NCBI RefSeq assembly: GCF_002954405.1
Contig: NZ_MQWC01000004.1
Span: forward strand, 1,725,909 to 1,789,908
Origin: Salinibacter sp. 10B
GTDB lineage: Bacteria; Bacteroidota; Rhodothermia; Rhodothermales; Salinibacteraceae
Length of the DNA stretch: 64,000 nt
Direction of reading: 5' to 3'
The notes beneath the pieces are model-generated. The model saw only the letters and a program-made list of their open reading frames with translations. It made no database searches and was not told the DNA's origin. A program made the position numbers and the translations under genes. Shown here piece by piece: positions 63,555 to 64,000 of this stretch (the stretch's first letter is position 1; the number at the start of each line of letters is the position of its first letter).

Positions 63555-64000
63555 TTACAGTGAGGAAGAGGACGGAGCCCCTTCGATCTTGTGTGGAGAA
63601 GGAGGAACCGAACGACGGTCCGTTGGAGGGTCCGAGCCCCGCTCCTCCTCTGCCGGACGAGCATCAAGCACCCGATCCAGCGCCAGAATGATTGTGAGCG
63701 TGAAGCCCACGACGACACTGAACACGCCAATGTCGAACAGCAGCGGCGTGCCGAGTTTGATGCCGCCGAACGAAATCCACTGCCCCGTCAGGAACGGAAG
63801 GTTTGCAGTAAACACGCCGACGAGTCCGCTCGCGACGGCAATGGCGAGGCCCACGCCCAGCGCCGTTCGGGGCGATCCGCGCAACAGTCGCTCAGTGGCC
63901 GCCCGGCGGTGGGCCAGCAGGTAGAGCACGACGGCCGACGCCGCAAAGAGCCCACCGATGAAGCCGCCGCCCGGCTCGTTGTGGCCGCGCCAGAGCATGA
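63555..64000 (-). CDS. mrpB: Na+/H+ antiporter subunit B (start outside the window)
   Basis: The open frame reaches the right edge of the window. The segment RGHNEPGGGFIGGLFAASAVVLYLLAH is the MrpB signature and normally has about 30 residues before it, so the true start lies beyond 64000. The visible 148 residues include the family's C-terminal membrane part. MrpA is expected further right, either as a separate gene or fused to this one. Confidence 0.9.
   Translation of the reverse strand, partial: MLWRGHNEPGGGFIGGLFAASAVVLYLLAHRRAATERLLRGSPRTALGVGLAIAVASGLVGVFTANLPFLTGQWISFGGIKLGTPLLFDIGVFSVVVGFTLTIILALDRVLDARPAEEERGSDPPTDRRSVPPSPHKIEGAPSSSSL

Overview
The window looks like chromosomal DNA of a halophilic member of the Rhodothermota (Salinibacter or a close relative). 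Reasons: a SusC-type TonB receptor, many Bacteroidota/Rhodothermota-style surface lipoproteins and beta-barrel proteins, DUF2480 and DUF2914 genes, gene starts without clear Shine-Dalgarno sequences, about 60% GC, and an Mrp-type multisubunit Na+/H+ antiporter. Two perfect TATAAT boxes (upstream of the tRNA gene and of susC) suggest ordinary sigma70-like promoters are used. This placement is inference from protein style, not from a marker gene. No rRNA, CRISPR array, intact transposase or prophage was seen; there is one tRNA gene (Pro, CGG).

Layout. 1-7.5 kb: a probable sugar or nucleoside uptake locus (SusC receptor cut by the window edge, heme/VCBS lipoprotein, LacI regulator, nucleoside-type symporter) with three LacI-like palindromes in its intergenic regions. 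7.7-15 kb: ZapE-like ATPase, two beta-barrel proteins, two lipoproteins. 15-16.8 kb: gene-free, repeat-bearing DNA. 16.8-24.7 kb: SDR reductase, AmtB with a TorF-like porin, SDR, DUF2914, DUF2480, esterase. 24.7-30.6 kb: SulP and SLC13/TrkA-C anion transporters, NUDIX, OmpA lipoprotein. 30.6-35 kb: tRNA-Pro, acyl-CoA ligase, pyrD, PhzF. 35-42 kb: a metallopeptidase-like/TolB/beta-barrel protein, then mrdA-rodA for cell elongation. 42-50.7 kb: insertion cluster, sulfatase, MFS exporter, FadL-like porin and an Arg/Ser-rich lipoprotein. 51-61 kb: paired AhpD-like proteins, glycosyltransferases, ArsR-ArsN2, EEP phosphatase, PhoU, SRPBCC-epimerase fusion. 61-64 kb: mrpBCDE.

The most distinctive non-coding content is a set of short non-autonomous insertion elements. 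Five (about 140-160 bp) share terminal inverted repeats of the GA-(G/A)-CTGTTTT type and are flanked by TTA or TAA duplications, as expected for IS5-like (ISL2/IS1031-type) mobilisation. Two others (about 250-290 bp) have CTAGCTACCGGACA ends; one is flanked by a perfect 9-bp direct repeat, the other sits directly on the rodA stop codon. A third repeat type occurs at 8.8 and 26.8 kb, the latter copy holding a palindrome with 17-bp arms.

Functionally the genes serve envelope biology and nutrient exchange: TonB-dependent uptake, ammonium and sulfate uptake, outer-membrane porins, peptidoglycan elongation, glycolipid or glycan synthesis and sodium/proton homeostasis. The features that stand out as possibly undescribed are the Arg/Ser-repeat lipoprotein, the AhpD-like pair in which one partner lost both catalytic cysteines, and the element families.
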